DNA of 64,000 nucleotides from Allochromatium tepidum (GTDB lineage Bacteria > Pseudomonadota > Gammaproteobacteria > Chromatiales > Chromatiaceae), in assembly GCF_018409545.1 (NCBI RefSeq), contig NZ_AP024563.1, forward strand, positions 2,720,001 to 2,784,000, written 5' to 3'. Made by a program: the position numbers and the translations under genes. Below, one piece after another: positions 25,439-38,609 of this stretch (position 1 is the first letter of the stretch; each line of letters starts with the position of its first letter). Under the pieces are notes generated by a model. It was not told the origin of the DNA. It ran no database searches and worked only from the letters and a program-made list of their open reading frames with translations.

Positions 25439-25918
25439 ATGGAACCAAAGAAACTGGCGATCATCGCCACCAAGGGCTCGCTCGACTGGGCCTATCCGCC
25501 CTTCATCCTCGCCTCGACGGCCGCCGCCCTGGGCTATGAGGTGCAGGTCTTCTTCACCTTCTACGGGCTGCAACTCCTGAAGAAGAAGCCGAACCTGGAA
25601 GTCACCCCACTGGGCAACCCCGGCATGCCCATGCCTATGGGCATGGACAAGTGGTTCCCGGTGCTGGGTCTGGCGCTGCCCGGTATGCAGGGCATGATGA
25701 CCGCCATGATGAAGCGGAAGATGAAGAGCAAGGGCGTGGCCGGCATCGAGGAACTGCGCGAGCTCTGTCTGGAGGCCGAGGTCAAGATGATCGCCTGTCA
25801 GATGACCGTCGACCTCTTCGACATGCCGAAAGACGAGTTCATCGACGGCATCGAGTACGCCGGCGCGGCGGCCTTCTTCGAGTTCGCCGGCGAGAGCGAC
25901 ATCTGTCTCTATATCTGA
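25439..25918 (+). CDS. dsrE2: DsrE2-family membrane-associated sulfurtransferase
   Basis: 159 aa, DsrE-like fold. MEPKKLAIIATKGSLDWAYP is the nucleotide-like first strand. Met/Pro-rich hydrophobic stretches (LGNPGMPMPMGMDKWF, LALPGMQGMMTAMMKRKM) suggest membrane contact. Cys110 and Cys120 (ELCLEAEVKMIACQM) are candidate persulfide carriers. ATG 25439 follows GGAGG by 5 nt; an in-frame GTG at 25427 overlaps that Shine-Dalgarno. Third member of the rhd-tusA-dsrE2 set. Confidence 0.92.
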   Translation: MEPKKLAIIATKGSLDWAYPPFILASTAAALGYEVQVFFTFYGLQLLKKKPNLEVTPLGNPGMPMPMGMDKWFPVLGLALPGMQGMMTAMMKRKMKSKGVAGIEELRELCLEAEVKMIACQMTVDLFDMPKDEFIDGIEYAGAAAFFEFAGESDICLYI

Positions 25919-25936
25919 TCGCGCTGAACCGCACGT

Positions 25937-25960
25937 CCGGAGCGACCCCGGTCGCTCCGG
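25937..25960 (+). terminator. GC hairpin after dsrE2
   Basis: Perfect 10-bp stem CCGGAGCGAC / GTCGCTCCGG with a CCCG loop. There is no T tract (TCCACTGATC follows), so termination would be partial or Rho-aided. It separates the sulfur-relay genes from the downstream TPP enzyme. Confidence 0.5.
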
Positions 25961-25988
25961 TCCACTGATCGAAGTCCTCCTGCCCGAC

Positions 25989-27722
25989 ATGCCCAACGAC
26001 ACTCGCACCGGCGCCGCCATCCTGCTCGACGTCCTCAACGATCTCGGGGTCGAGACCATTTTCGGACACACCGGCGGGGCGGTCATCCCGATCCATGTCG
26101 AGATCAACAAGCGTCTGCGCGCCGGTACGCCCGTGCCGCGCTTCGTGCTCTGTCGGCAGGAAGGCGGCGCCGGACATGCCGCCGAGGGCTATGCACGCGC
26201 CGGCGGCCGAGTCGGGGTGGCGCTGGCGACCTCGGGGCCGGGCGCGACCAATCTGATCACGCCGATCGCCGACGCCTACAAGGATTCGCTGCCCACGCTC
26301 TTCATCACCGGCCAGGTACCGAGCCGCGCCATCGGTACCGACGCCTTCCAGGAAGTGGACACGGTCGGCCTCACCCGCCCCATCTCCAAGCACAACTATC
26401 TGGTCAAGGACGTGGCCGATCTGGAATGGGTGCTGCGCGAGGCCCATGCCCTGGCCATGCACGGACGTCCCGGTCCGGTCGTGGTCGACATCTGCAAGGA
26501 CGTGCAACTCGCGGCGCTGGAGACGGCCAACGTGCCGCGCGTGCGTCATCGCGAGTCCGTCGCCTTCGACCCCAAGCGCGCCGATGCCATCCTGGACGCG
26601 CTCGCCCGCGCCGAGCGTCCGGTGGTCAAGGCCGGCGGCGGCGTCATCCACGCCAATGCGGCGCTGGCGCTGCAACGCTTCGCCGAACGCTTCGACGTGC
26701 CGGTGACGACCACCTTCAACGCCCTCGGCGCCCTGCCCTTCGAGCTGGTCTACAACCTCGGGATGCCGGGGATGCACGGCACCATCCCGGCCAACTATGC
26801 CCTGCGCGACGCCGATTTCATCCTCGCGCTCGGCGGGCGCTTCGACGATCGGGTCGCGGTGCGCGGGTTCGCCGCGGGCAAGCGCATCGCCCATGTCGAC
26901 ATCGACCCGTCCGAGATCGACAAGACCATCGCCACCGATCTCAATCTGGTCGCGACGCTCGACGAATTCCTGGCCCATGCGCTCGCCTCGGGCCGCTCGG
27001 CGCGCCATCCCGAGTGGATGACGCGCATCGGCGAATGGCGCCCGCGCATGATGCCGCCCTACGGCCGGTCCGAGTACATCAAGCCGCAGGCGGCCATCGA
27101 GGTCATCTCCGAACTCACCGGCGGCGAGGCGACCCTGGTCACGGGCGTCGGCCAGCATCAGATGTGGTCGGCCCAGTACTACCGCTTCCGCCGTCCACGC
27201 CAGTGGATCAGCTCGGGCGGACTCGGCACCATGGGCTTCGGCCTGCCGGCGGCGGTCGGCGCCTGGTACGGCGACCCCACGCATCCGGTGGTCCTGATCG
27301 ACGGCGACGGCAGCTTCCAGATGAACATCCAGGAACTCGGAACCGTGGTCGCCAACCGGATTCCGCTCAAGATGTTCGTCCTCAACAACAGCTTCCTCGG
27401 CATGGTGCGCCAGTGGGAAGACATGATGGACGACGGCCATCATTACGAGACCTGTCTGGCGCGCACGACCGAATGCGACCCGGACTGCATCGACCTCGAT
27501 CAGAGCTGCCGGCGCCAGATCCCCAACCTGACCGGACTCAAGTACGTCTATCCGCGCCTCAAGACGTTGCGTCTGCGCGATCCGGCGACCCTGCACGCGG
27601 ACATCGCCGCCGTGCTCGCCGAACCTGGGCCGGTGCTGGTCGACGTCTGGATCGACAAGGCCGAGAACGTCATCCCGATGATCCGCCCTGGGCACAGCCT
27701 GGAGCAGATGATCGAGTCCTGA
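25989..27722 (+). CDS. Acetolactate-synthase-like TPP-dependent enzyme (IlvB family)
   Basis: 577 aa with the three AHAS domains: Pyr domain with catalytic Glu in LCRQEGGAGHAAEGYAR (here QEG, usually HEQ), central domain, and PP domain with GDGSFQMNIQEL and NNSFLGMVRQW (TPP/Mg site). It lacks a neighbouring small subunit (ilvN/ilvH). An unusual Cys-rich insertion, TTECDPDCIDLDQSCRR, occurs near residue 495. It could be a catabolic or stand-alone AHAS or a related decarboxylase. It starts 28 bp after the GC hairpin. Confidence 0.8.
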   Translation: MPNDTRTGAAILLDVLNDLGVETIFGHTGGAVIPIHVEINKRLRAGTPVPRFVLCRQEGGAGHAAEGYARAGGRVGVALATSGPGATNLITPIADAYKDSLPTLFITGQVPSRAIGTDAFQEVDTVGLTRPISKHNYLVKDVADLEWVLREAHALAMHGRPGPVVVDICKDVQLAALETANVPRVRHRESVAFDPKRADAILDALARAERPVVKAGGGVIHANAALALQRFAERFDVPVTTTFNALGALPFELVYNLGMPGMHGTIPANYALRDADFILALGGRFDDRVAVRGFAAGKRIAHVDIDPSEIDKTIATDLNLVATLDEFLAHALASGRSARHPEWMTRIGEWRPRMMPPYGRSEYIKPQAAIEVISELTGGEATLVTGVGQHQMWSAQYYRFRRPRQWISSGGLGTMGFGLPAAVGAWYGDPTHPVVLIDGDGSFQMNIQELGTVVANRIPLKMFVLNNSFLGMVRQWEDMMDDGHHYETCLARTTECDPDCIDLDQSCRRQIPNLTGLKYVYPRLKTLRLRDPATLHADIAAVLAEPGPVLVDVWIDKAENVIPMIRPGHSLEQMIES

Positions 27723-27828
27723 GTCCCGCCTTCGCCGAAAATCCCAACTACGTCCCATCGTCGCGTCCAAGCACCCGCTAAGCTAAGGTCAGGGAAAACC
27801 CCAGGCCATTGGGCGAGGAACGCGACTC

Positions 27829-29274
27829 ATGGGCATCAAGGCGAAACTCAAGCTGATCGGTCTGCTGCCGCTGCTGGTGGCGATCGTCTTCGGCGTGACC
27901 ATCTATCGCGGTCAGGATCGGCTCAATGCCCTGAGCCATCTGGCTCTCAAGACCGATGAGATGCGCGAGGCGCTGCGTGATGTGCGTGACGTGAGCCGGC
28001 GCATCCTGGCCACGCGCGACAACGAGATCCGCTACGACGGCTATGACGCGCTGGAGATCGTCAATCTCGGCGTGATGGATCTCGCGGTCTGGCGCGACGA
28101 ACCGGGGATGAGCCAAACCGTGCGTGAGTTGGACCGGCGTCTGCTCATGGCGCGCATCCATTACGAGATGCTCGACGGCCTGACGGTGCCCATGCTCAAG
28201 TGGATCGCCGTGCCTCAGATCACCGAGGTCGAGCAGGCCCTGATGACCGAACTCGACGCGCTCGACACCCGCTTGCGCGCCCTCCATCAGACTGCGCGCG
28301 CGGCCCTGGTCGAGCACAGCGACCGGCTCTGGCAGCGCGAGTTCTGGCTGCTCACGCTGACGGCCGTCCTGGTGCTGTGGCTGACCCATCCCATGCTCGA
28401 CCGTATCGGCACGGCGCTGCACACCCTCACCCAGGGCACGCGCGGACTCGGTCCCGACGGTCTGCCCAGGGAACTCGACCTGACCGGAGAAGACGAATTC
28501 GGTCAGGTCGCGCGCGATTTCAACGCCATGGTCCGGCGCCTGGCCGCGTCCGAGGCGGCGCGCGAGGAACGCGCCCGCGATCTGGAAGCGGCGGTCCAGG
28601 ATCTGGAGAATTTCAGCTATTCGGTCTCGCACGATCTGCGCGCGCCGCTACGGGCCATCGACGGCTTCATCGGCATCCTGCGCGAGGACTACGCCGCGAC
28701 CCTGGATGCCGAGGGCCAGCGTCTGTTCGGCGTGGTCAGCGCCAACGCGCAGAAGATGGAGCGGCTCATCGACGACATCCTGGCCCTGTCGCGCGCCGGA
28801 CGCCTGGCGATGGAATGGGTGACGATCGACATGAACCGGATGGTCGACGAGGTCTGGTCGGATCTCCTGGAGACCGCACCCGGACGCGCGATCCGGTTCC
28901 GGCGCGAGGATCTGCCGGTCTGCCAGGGCGACCCGCGCGCGATCCGCCAGATCTGGCAGAATCTGCTCGCCAACGCCCTCAAGTTCACCCGTGACCGCGA
29001 TCCGGCCCTGATCCGGGTCGAAGCCCGGACAGACGCCGGCCTGATCCGCTACAGTGTCAGGGACAATGGCGCCGGCTTCGATCCGGCCTACACCGGCAAA
29101 CTGTTCGCACTCTTCCAGCGCCTGCACGGCATGGACGAGTTCGAGGGCACTGGGGTGGGCTTGGCGATCGTCAAACGCTTCGCGCAAAAGCACCACGGAC
29201 AGGTCGAGGCGAGCGGCGCCGTCGATGGTGGTGCGGTCTTCACCTTCAGCCTCCCCATCGATCCCGAATCATGA
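27829..29274 (+). CDS. Membrane sensor histidine kinase
   Basis: 481 aa. TM1 at residues 7-24 (LIGLLPLLVAIVFGV), periplasmic sensor helix bundle, TM2 near 170-190 (FWLLTLTAVLVLWLT), HAMP (DEFGQVARDFNAMVRRL), coiled coil, HisKA with His268 in FSYSVSHDLRAPLRAIDGF, and HATPase with DNGAGFD and GTGVGLAIVKRF. The HisKA type resembles phytochrome-linked kinases. Followed 28 bp later by a single-domain response regulator and then a hybrid kinase, forming a likely phosphorelay operon. Signal unknown. Confidence 0.92.
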   Translation: MGIKAKLKLIGLLPLLVAIVFGVTIYRGQDRLNALSHLALKTDEMREALRDVRDVSRRILATRDNEIRYDGYDALEIVNLGVMDLAVWRDEPGMSQTVRELDRRLLMARIHYEMLDGLTVPMLKWIAVPQITEVEQALMTELDALDTRLRALHQTARAALVEHSDRLWQREFWLLTLTAVLVLWLTHPMLDRIGTALHTLTQGTRGLGPDGLPRELDLTGEDEFGQVARDFNAMVRRLAASEAAREERARDLEAAVQDLENFSYSVSHDLRAPLRAIDGFIGILREDYAATLDAEGQRLFGVVSANAQKMERLIDDILALSRAGRLAMEWVTIDMNRMVDEVWSDLLETAPGRAIRFRREDLPVCQGDPRAIRQIWQNLLANALKFTRDRDPALIRVEARTDAGLIRYSVRDNGAGFDPAYTGKLFALFQRLHGMDEFEGTGVGLAIVKRFAQKHHGQVEASGAVDGGAVFTFSLPIDPES

Positions 29275-29302
29275 ACAGCGGTAGCGAACGCGGAGGATCG
29301 AC

Positions 29303-29757
29303 ATGGTCACGAAAGATTCGATGGTGGACATCCTGCTGGCCGAGGACAATCCGGACGATGCCGAACTGGCCATGCGCGCACTGCGCAAGCACAATCTGGG
29401 CAATCGTCTGGAATGGGTCAAGGACGGCGCCGCCGCGCTGGATTTCCTCTTCCATCGCGGCGACTATACCCAGTGTCCAAACACGCTGCCGCGCGTCGTG
29501 CTGCTGGATCTGCGTCTGCCCAAGGTCGATGGGATCGAGGTGTTGCGCGAGATCCGCGCCCACCCCGAGACCCACGAGTTGCCGGTCGTGGTCCTGACCT
29601 CCTCACGCGAGGAACGCGATCTGGTCGCCACCTATGAGCTGGGCGTCAACAGCTTCGTGGCCAAGCCCGTCGCCTTCGACGAATTCGCCCGCACCGTCGC
29701 GGAATTGGGGATGTACTGGGTGCTGGTCAACCGCGTGCCGCCGGAGATCCGTTCGAC

Positions 29758-29761
<4 letters not shown>
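29303..29761 (+). CDS. Single-domain response regulator (Rcp1-like)
   Basis: 152 aa, receiver domain only. Acidic pocket LLAEDNPDD, phosphoacceptor Asp69 in VVLLDLRLPKVDG, Thr/Ser in VVLTSS and Lys in FVAKPVAF. The C-terminal extension (FARTVAELGMYWVLVNRVPP) is typical of Rcp1-type partners of phytochrome-like kinases. GGAGG lies upstream of ATG 29303. Its stop overlaps the TTG start of the hybrid kinase. Confidence 0.92.
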
Positions 29762-33243
<3,482 letters not shown>

Positions 33244-33411
33244 AAAGCCGTCTGCCGTCCTATGGTCAGGGCAGGGGTTCCGGGCCGATACATTGAACCA
33301 ATCAATGCATTCCCGGTTGCGCTCGCCGAAAAGCCGACCGATTCTATCGACTCCAGTTCAAACCGCGCTCGACCGACCTCAGGGCGAGTGATCCATATAG
33401 AGACCGACACC

Positions 33412-35586
33412 ATGACTGACTACCTGGATATCGGCGGACTGAAGGTCGCCCAGCCACTCCACGCCCTGGTCCGGGACGAGATCACGCCCGGCCTCGGGAT
33501 CGACCCGGCGGCCTTCTGGCAGTCCTTCGGCGAAATCGTGCGGGAATTCGCGCCCCGTCATCGCGAACTGCTCGCCAAGCGCGACAGCCTGCAACAGCAG
33601 ATCGACGACTGGCATCGCGCCCATCGCGATCATCCCCTGGATATGGCCGCCTATCGCGCTTTTCTGGTCGAGATCGGCTATCTGCTCCCCGAGGGGCCGG
33701 ACTTCGCGATCAACACGACGAACGTCGATCCCGAGATCGCCACCATCGCCGGCCCCCAGCTCGTGGTGCCGGTCAGCAATGCCCGCTATGCGCTCAACGC
33801 CGCCAATGCGCGTTGGGGCAGTCTCTACGACGCGCTCTACGGCACCGACGCCATCCCGGAGGACGAGGGGCTGGAGCGTGGCGCCGAGTTCAATCCGGCA
33901 CGCGCGGCGGCCGTGGTCGAACGCGCGGCGGCCTTCCTCGACCAGGCCGTACCGCTCAATCGCGGCTCGCACGCCGACGCCTGCGGCTACAAGCTGGAGA
34001 ACGGCAAGCTGGTGGCGCTCCTGCCCGACAACAGCGAGACCCTCCTCGCCGATCCGGCGCAGTTCGCCGGATTCCGGGGCAATCCCGATCAGTTGGAGGC
34101 CGTGTTGCTGGTCAATCACGGCCTGCACATCGAGATCCGGATCGACCGCAACCATCCGATCGGCGCCGGCAGCGCGGCCGGTGTCGCCGACATCCTGCTC
34201 GAATCGGCCGTCACCAGCATCCAGGACTGCGAGGACTCGGTCGCGGCCGTCGACACCGAGGACAAGGTCGCGGTCTATCGGAACTGGCTGGGGCTGATGA
34301 AGGGCGATCTCACCGCCCGCTTCAGCAAGGGCGGACGGACGGTCGAGCGTGCCCTGGCCGAGGATCGGACCTACAGCCGTGTCGGGACCGGCTCGCTCAC
34401 CCTGCCGGGACGCTCGCTGATGCTGGTGCGCAACGTCGGTCATCTGATGACCACGGACGTGGTGCTCGACGCCGAGGGGCGCGAGATCCCCGAGGGACTG
34501 ATGGACGGCATGATCACCGTGCTCTGCGCCCTGCACGACGTCCATCCCGAGCATGGCGCGCGGCGCAACTCGCGCACCGGCAGCGTCTATATCGTCAAGC
34601 CCAAGATGCACGGACCCGAGGAGGTACAGCTCGCGGTCGACCTGTTCGGGCGCATCGAGGAGGCGCTGGGGCTGGCGCGCAACACGCTCAAGATCGGCAT
34701 CATGGACGAGGAACGGCGCACCACGCTCAACCTCAAGGAATGCATCCGCGCCGCGCGCGAACGGCTCATCTTCATCAACACCGGCTTCCTCGACCGCACG
34801 GGCGACGAGATCCACACCGACATGGAAGCCGGCGCCATGCTGCGCAAGGGCGATATGAAGGGCGCGGCCTGGTTGCGCGCCTATGAGGACTGGAACGTCG
34901 ACGTCGGGCTGGCCTGCGGTCTGCGCGGTCAGGCCCAGATCGGCAAGGGCATGTGGACCATGCCCGACGAAATGGCGGCCATGCTCGCGACCAAGTCGGC
35001 GCATCCGCAGGCCGGGGCCAGTTGCGCCTGGGTGCCCTCCCCGACCGCCGCCACCCTGCACGCGATGCACTATCACCAGATCGATGTGGCCGCGATCCAG
35101 GCCGAGCTGGCCAAGGGCGAGCGGCGCGCCAGCCTCGATGATCTGCTCCAGATCCCACTCGATCCGAACCGCGCCTGGACGCCGGAAGAGATCCGGCAGG
35201 AACTGGACAACAACTGTCAGGGCATCCTGGGTTATGTGGTGCGCTGGGTCGATCAGGGCGTGGGCTGTTCCAAGGTGCCCGACATCGCCAACGTCGGTCT
35301 GATGGAGGATCGCGCCACGCTGCGCATCTCCAGCCAGCACGTGGCCAACTGGCTGCATCATGGCGTCGTCGGCGAGTCTCAGGTCATGGAGTCGCTCAAA
35401 CGCATGGCGGCCGTGGTCGATCAGCAGAACGCGGGCGATCCCTTCTACCGACCCATGGCGCCCGGATTCGACGGCCTGGCCTTCCAGGCGGCCTGTGATC
35501 TGGTCTTCAAGGGCCGCGAGGCGCCGAACGGCTATACCGAGCCGACCCTGCACGCCATGCGGCGGCGGTTCAAGGCCGGGAGTTGA
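33412..35586 (+). CDS. glcB: Malate synthase G
   Basis: 724 aa, the usual length. It condenses glyoxylate with acetyl-CoA to malate. Characteristic pieces: [40 protein letters not shown]-like segment, [35 protein letters not shown] and [18 protein letters not shown] 33412 is the family start; an in-frame extension to 33262 has no homology. No isocitrate lyase is beside it. The gap 33244-33411 likely holds its promoter. Confidence 0.95.
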   Translation: MTDYLDIGGLKVAQPLHALVRDEITPGLGIDPAAFWQSFGEIVREFAPRHRELLAKRDSLQQQIDDWHRAHRDHPLDMAAYRAFLVEIGYLLPEGPDFAINTTNVDPEIATIAGPQLVVPVSNARYALNAANARWGSLYDALYGTDAIPEDEGLERGAEFNPARAAAVVERAAAFLDQAVPLNRGSHADACGYKLENGKLVALLPDNSETLLADPAQFAGFRGNPDQLEAVLLVNHGLHIEIRIDRNHPIGAGSAAGVADILLESAVTSIQDCEDSVAAVDTEDKVAVYRNWLGLMKGDLTARFSKGGRTVERALAEDRTYSRVGTGSLTLPGRSLMLVRNVGHLMTTDVVLDAEGREIPEGLMDGMITVLCALHDVHPEHGARRNSRTGSVYIVKPKMHGPEEVQLAVDLFGRIEEALGLARNTLKIGIMDEERRTTLNLKECIRAARERLIFINTGFLDRTGDEIHTDMEAGAMLRKGDMKGAAWLRAYEDWNVDVGLACGLRGQAQIGKGMWTMPDEMAAMLATKSAHPQAGASCAWVPSPTAATLHAMHYHQIDVAAIQAELAKGERRASLDDLLQIPLDPNRAWTPEEIRQELDNNCQGILGYVVRWVDQGVGCSKVPDIANVGLMEDRATLRISSQHVANWLHHGVVGESQVMESLKRMAAVVDQQNAGDPFYRPMAPGFDGLAFQAACDLVFKGREAPNGYTEPTLHAMRRRFKAGS

Positions 35587-35687
35587 GTCGGCCTAAAACC
35601 ATGCGTCCTGCTGGGCTTTGCGCGTCCGATTCGCTCATCTATAATCGCGCGCGTCAACCGCTTGATTCATCTATGGAGAAGCACGTC

Positions 35688-35951
35688 ATGCCGACTTATG
35701 ACTACCGCTGTGACACCAATGATCGCGTGATCGAGGTGAGCCATCGCATGAACGAGAACCTGACCAACTGGGGCGAGCTGTGTGCGCGCGCCGGGGTGGA
35801 GCTGGGCGATACGCCGGCCGACGCGCCCGTGCATCGTCTGGCCACCGGCGGCAACGTCATCACCAGTTCCAGCCTGGGCAGCGGCCGCGCGCCCATGCCG
35901 TCCTGTGCTACCGGCTCCTGCTGTGCCGGCGGCATGTGCGGATTGAATTGA
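35688..35951 (+). CDS. FmdB-like small zinc-ribbon protein with Cys-rich tail
   Basis: 87 aa. MPTYDYRCDTNDRVIEV looks like the FmdB/CxxC N-terminal ribbon, but the second Cys pair position is lost (CDTND instead of CxxC). A new Cys cluster closes the protein (CATGSCCAGGMCGLN). GGAGA 8 nt upstream supports ATG 35688. Function unknown; a metal-binding regulator is possible. Confidence 0.7.
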   Translation: MPTYDYRCDTNDRVIEVSHRMNENLTNWGELCARAGVELGDTPADAPVHRLATGGNVITSSSLGSGRAPMPSCATGSCCAGGMCGLN

Positions 35952-36054
35952 TCGTCCTCCCGGACGTCGCTCCAGCCGGGGTCGGTTCGCCGATCCCGGC
36001 CCTCTCCAGCGTCATCGAACCTGCCTCGACGGAACCCATGCGGAGCCTCCGGTC

Positions 36055-37092
36055 TTGAAGTCCATCCTGGTCGTCCGTCTGAGCGCCATCGGTGACATCG
36101 TCTTCGCCTCGCCGCTGGTCGCGGCGCTGCGCCGTCGCTGGCCGGAGGCGCGCATCGTCTGGCTGGTCCAGCCCGAATGCGCGGCCCTGCTCGACCGTCA
36201 TCCGGATCTCGATGCCGTGATCGTCTGTCCGCTGCGCCACTGGCAGCGGCTGTGGCGCGAACGGCGTTATCGCGAGCTTTGGGCAGGGATTCGCACGCTG
36301 CGGGCCAATCTGCGTGAGCATGACTTCGATCTGGCGCTCGATCTGCAGGGGCTGCTCAAGAGCGGACTGCTGACCCGGCTGTCGGGGGCGCGCGAGCGCA
36401 TCGGGCTGGGTTCGCGCGAGGGCAGTCAGTGGCTGATGACGCGCCGGTTGCCGCGCGGGGGCGAGTCCAAGCTGATCGGGTCGGAATATCGCTTTCTGGC
36501 CGAGTCGCTCGCCCTGCCGGTCGCGGACGGCTTTCGGATGGCGGTCCACTATGGCGAGGCGGAAGCGGCCTTCGCCGAGTCGGTCATTGCGCGCGAGTCG
36601 CTCGCCAACGGCTATGCGGTGTTCTGTCCCTTCACGACGCGGGCGCAGAAACACTGGATCGAAGAGCGCTGGGCCAGGCTCGCGCATCGCGTCCGCGACG
36701 AACTGGGGCTGGTGCCTGTGTTGCTCGGCGGTCCGGGCGACCGCGAGGCGGCCCAGCGCATCGCCGATGCGGCCGACGATCAGTTGATCGACCTGACGGG
36801 CCAAACCAGTCTCACCGAGGCGGCGGCCCTAATCGACCGCGCGGCACTCCTGATCGGCGTCGATACCGGACTCTCGCACATGGGCATCGCGTTCGAGACG
36901 CCGAGTCTGCTGCTGTTCGGCTCGACCTGCCCCTATCTCGACACCACGCGCGCCAAGGCGCGGGTGCTCCATCATGCCCTGCCCTGCTCGCCCTGCAAGC
37001 GTCGTCCGACCTGTGACGGGCGGTTCGACTGCATGCGTGCGATCGAGGCCGACGAGATCCTGCGTGCCGCCGACGAGGTGCTGCGGGCGTGA
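36055..37092 (+). CDS. Glycosyltransferase family 9 (heptosyltransferase-like)
   Basis: 345 aa. MKSILVVRLSAIGDIVFASP is the GT9 first strand; FDLALDLQGLLKSGLL, FCPFTTRAQKHW and GVDTGLSHMGIAF (donor-binding loop) follow. Likely adds ADP-heptose or another sugar to the LPS core at the inner face of the membrane. TTG start at 36055. It overlaps the following GT4 gene by 4 bp. Confidence 0.88.
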   Translation: MKSILVVRLSAIGDIVFASPLVAALRRRWPEARIVWLVQPECAALLDRHPDLDAVIVCPLRHWQRLWRERRYRELWAGIRTLRANLREHDFDLALDLQGLLKSGLLTRLSGARERIGLGSREGSQWLMTRRLPRGGESKLIGSEYRFLAESLALPVADGFRMAVHYGEAEAAFAESVIARESLANGYAVFCPFTTRAQKHWIEERWARLAHRVRDELGLVPVLLGGPGDREAAQRIADAADDQLIDLTGQTSLTEAAALIDRAALLIGVDTGLSHMGIAFETPSLLLFGSTCPYLDTTRAKARVLHHALPCSPCKRRPTCDGRFDCMRAIEADEILRAADEVLRA

Positions 37093-38168
37093 AGATTCTG
37101 CACGTCGAGGGCGGGCGTCATCTCTACGGCGGGGCCTTCCAGGTGCTGCATCTGGTGCGCGGACTGGCGGCGCGCGGGCATGAGAATCTGCTGGCCTGTC
37201 CGCGCGGCTGTGCGCTCGCCGAGGCCGCCGCGCCCTTCGCCGGGGTGCATGGCCTGCCGATGCATGGCGATGCCGATCTGTCGATGGCGGGGCGTCTGTA
37301 CCGGCTGATTCGCGCCAGCCGGCCGGACCTAGTCCATCTGCACAGTCGCATCGGCGCCGATGTCATGGGCGGGATCGCGGCGCGGCTGGCCGGCGTGCCT
37401 GTGATCCATACGCGCCGGGTCGACAATCCCGAGCCACGTTGGTTGGTTGCCTTGAAGTATCGGCTGCATGATCGGGTCATCGCCATCTCGGAAGGGATCG
37501 GGCAGGTACTGATCTCCGAGGGACTACCGGCGGCGAAATTGCGGGTGGTGCGTAGTGCGGTCGATCATGAACGCTATGCGGCGCCGGTCGACCGAGCGGC
37601 GGTTCGCGAACGGGTTCAGGTATCGACCGATGCCTTCCTGATCGGCGTGATCGCGCAGTTGATCCCGCGCAAGGGTCATCGTTTCCTGCTCGACGCGCTG
37701 CCGGAGCTGATCGCCGCGCATCCCGAGATCCAGGTGCGTTTCTTCGGCCAGGGGCCGCTGGCGGATGATCTGCAACGCCGGATCGATGCGGCCGGACTCG
37801 GCGATCATGTTCGGCTTGCCGGTTTTCGCGACGATCTGCCCGAGATCCTGCCCGCGCTCGATCTGGTCGTGCATCCGGCGCTCATGGAAGGCTTGGGCGT
37901 CTCGCTGCTCCAAGCCGCCAGCACCGGCGTGCCCATCGTCGCCAGTCGCGCCGGCGGCATCCCCGAAGCGGTGCGCGATGGTGAGAATGGTCTGCTGGTT
38001 CCGCCGGGCGATGTCGTGGCCCTGCGAGCAGCGATCGGCGCGCTGCTCGACGATCCCGAACGCCGCCGAGTCCTGGGCGCGGGCGGTCGGGCGCTCATGG
38101 TGCGCGAGTTCTCGATCGACGCCATGGTCGAGGGCAATCTCGCGGTCTACCGGGAGCTGATAGACTGA
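37089..38168 (+). CDS. Glycosyltransferase family 4
   Basis: 359 aa GT-B fold. KILHVEGGRHLYGGAFQVLH opens the acceptor domain; the donor domain has VIAQLIPRKGHRFLLDALP and the EX7E-like HPALMEGLGVSLLQAASTGV, then GGIPEAVRDGENGLLVPPGD. GTG start, coupled to the GT9 gene. Together they are probably LPS or cell-surface glycan synthesis. Confidence 0.9.
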   Translation: MKILHVEGGRHLYGGAFQVLHLVRGLAARGHENLLACPRGCALAEAAAPFAGVHGLPMHGDADLSMAGRLYRLIRASRPDLVHLHSRIGADVMGGIAARLAGVPVIHTRRVDNPEPRWLVALKYRLHDRVIAISEGIGQVLISEGLPAAKLRVVRSAVDHERYAAPVDRAAVRERVQVSTDAFLIGVIAQLIPRKGHRFLLDALPELIAAHPEIQVRFFGQGPLADDLQRRIDAAGLGDHVRLAGFRDDLPEILPALDLVVHPALMEGLGVSLLQAASTGVPIVASRAGGIPEAVRDGENGLLVPPGDVVALRAAIGALLDDPERRRVLGAGGRALMVREFSIDAMVEGNLAVYRELID

Positions 38169-38253
38169 AAAATACGTTCCGGTCTGAAGATAGATCAGAA
38201 CGTTGATTGACCAACACCGGATATTCGAACGTCCGACAGATAGGATTGAGTCC

Positions 38254-38451
38254 ATGCAAACAAATGTCGTGATCGACGATACCCTCATGGAACGTGCGCT
38301 GACGCTCTCCGGACTGCAAAGTCAGCACGAGGCCATCGAAGAAGGACTGCGCCTGCTGGTGCGCCTGAAAGAACAGGAGCGTCTGCGAACAGCGCGAGGA
38401 AAGCTGCACTGGGAAGGCGATCTGGATGCCATGCGACGGGATCAGCCCTGA
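38254..38451 (+). CDS. vapB: VapB-type antitoxin
   Basis: 65 aa. MQTNVVIDDTLMERALTLSG is the ribbon-helix-helix start typical of VapB paired with PIN toxins; EAIEEGLRLLVRLKEQERLR forms the helix, and LHWEGDLDAMR the toxin-binding tail. The stop overlaps the vapC start (TGATGG). The toxin gene is truncated, so the antitoxin is orphaned. Confidence 0.85.
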   Translation: MQTNVVIDDTLMERALTLSGLQSQHEAIEEGLRLLVRLKEQERLRTARGKLHWEGDLDAMRRDQP

Positions 38452-38591
38452 TGGTGCTCGTCGATTCCTCGGTTTGGATCGATTATTTCAACGGAGATGG
38501 TTCAGGACTTGATGACCATCGTGCATTGTTTTTCGTCTCGATTGTATGGGTTGCGAAACGTTCGCAAAACGCTCAACGAGGCACTCGATAA
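38451..38591 (+). pseudogene. vapC: Truncated VapC PIN-domain toxin
   Basis: The first 14 codons (MVLVDSSVWIDYFNG) match VapC, including the first catalytic Asp. Homology then ends near 38495 and 32 unrelated codons run to a stop. The rest of the PIN domain (other acidic residues) is absent on this strand in the following 1.5 kb. The break lies just before a TnpB gene, so insertion of that element is the probable cause. Confidence 0.8.
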
Positions 38592-38609
38592 GGATCAGGG
38601 TCAGGCTGA

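Noticed and set aside
25839-27770. 643-codon - strand frame
   Set aside because: Antisense to the AHAS-like gene with clear TPP motifs.
33379-35553. 724-codon - strand frame
   Set aside because: Complement of malate synthase G; no recognisable domain.
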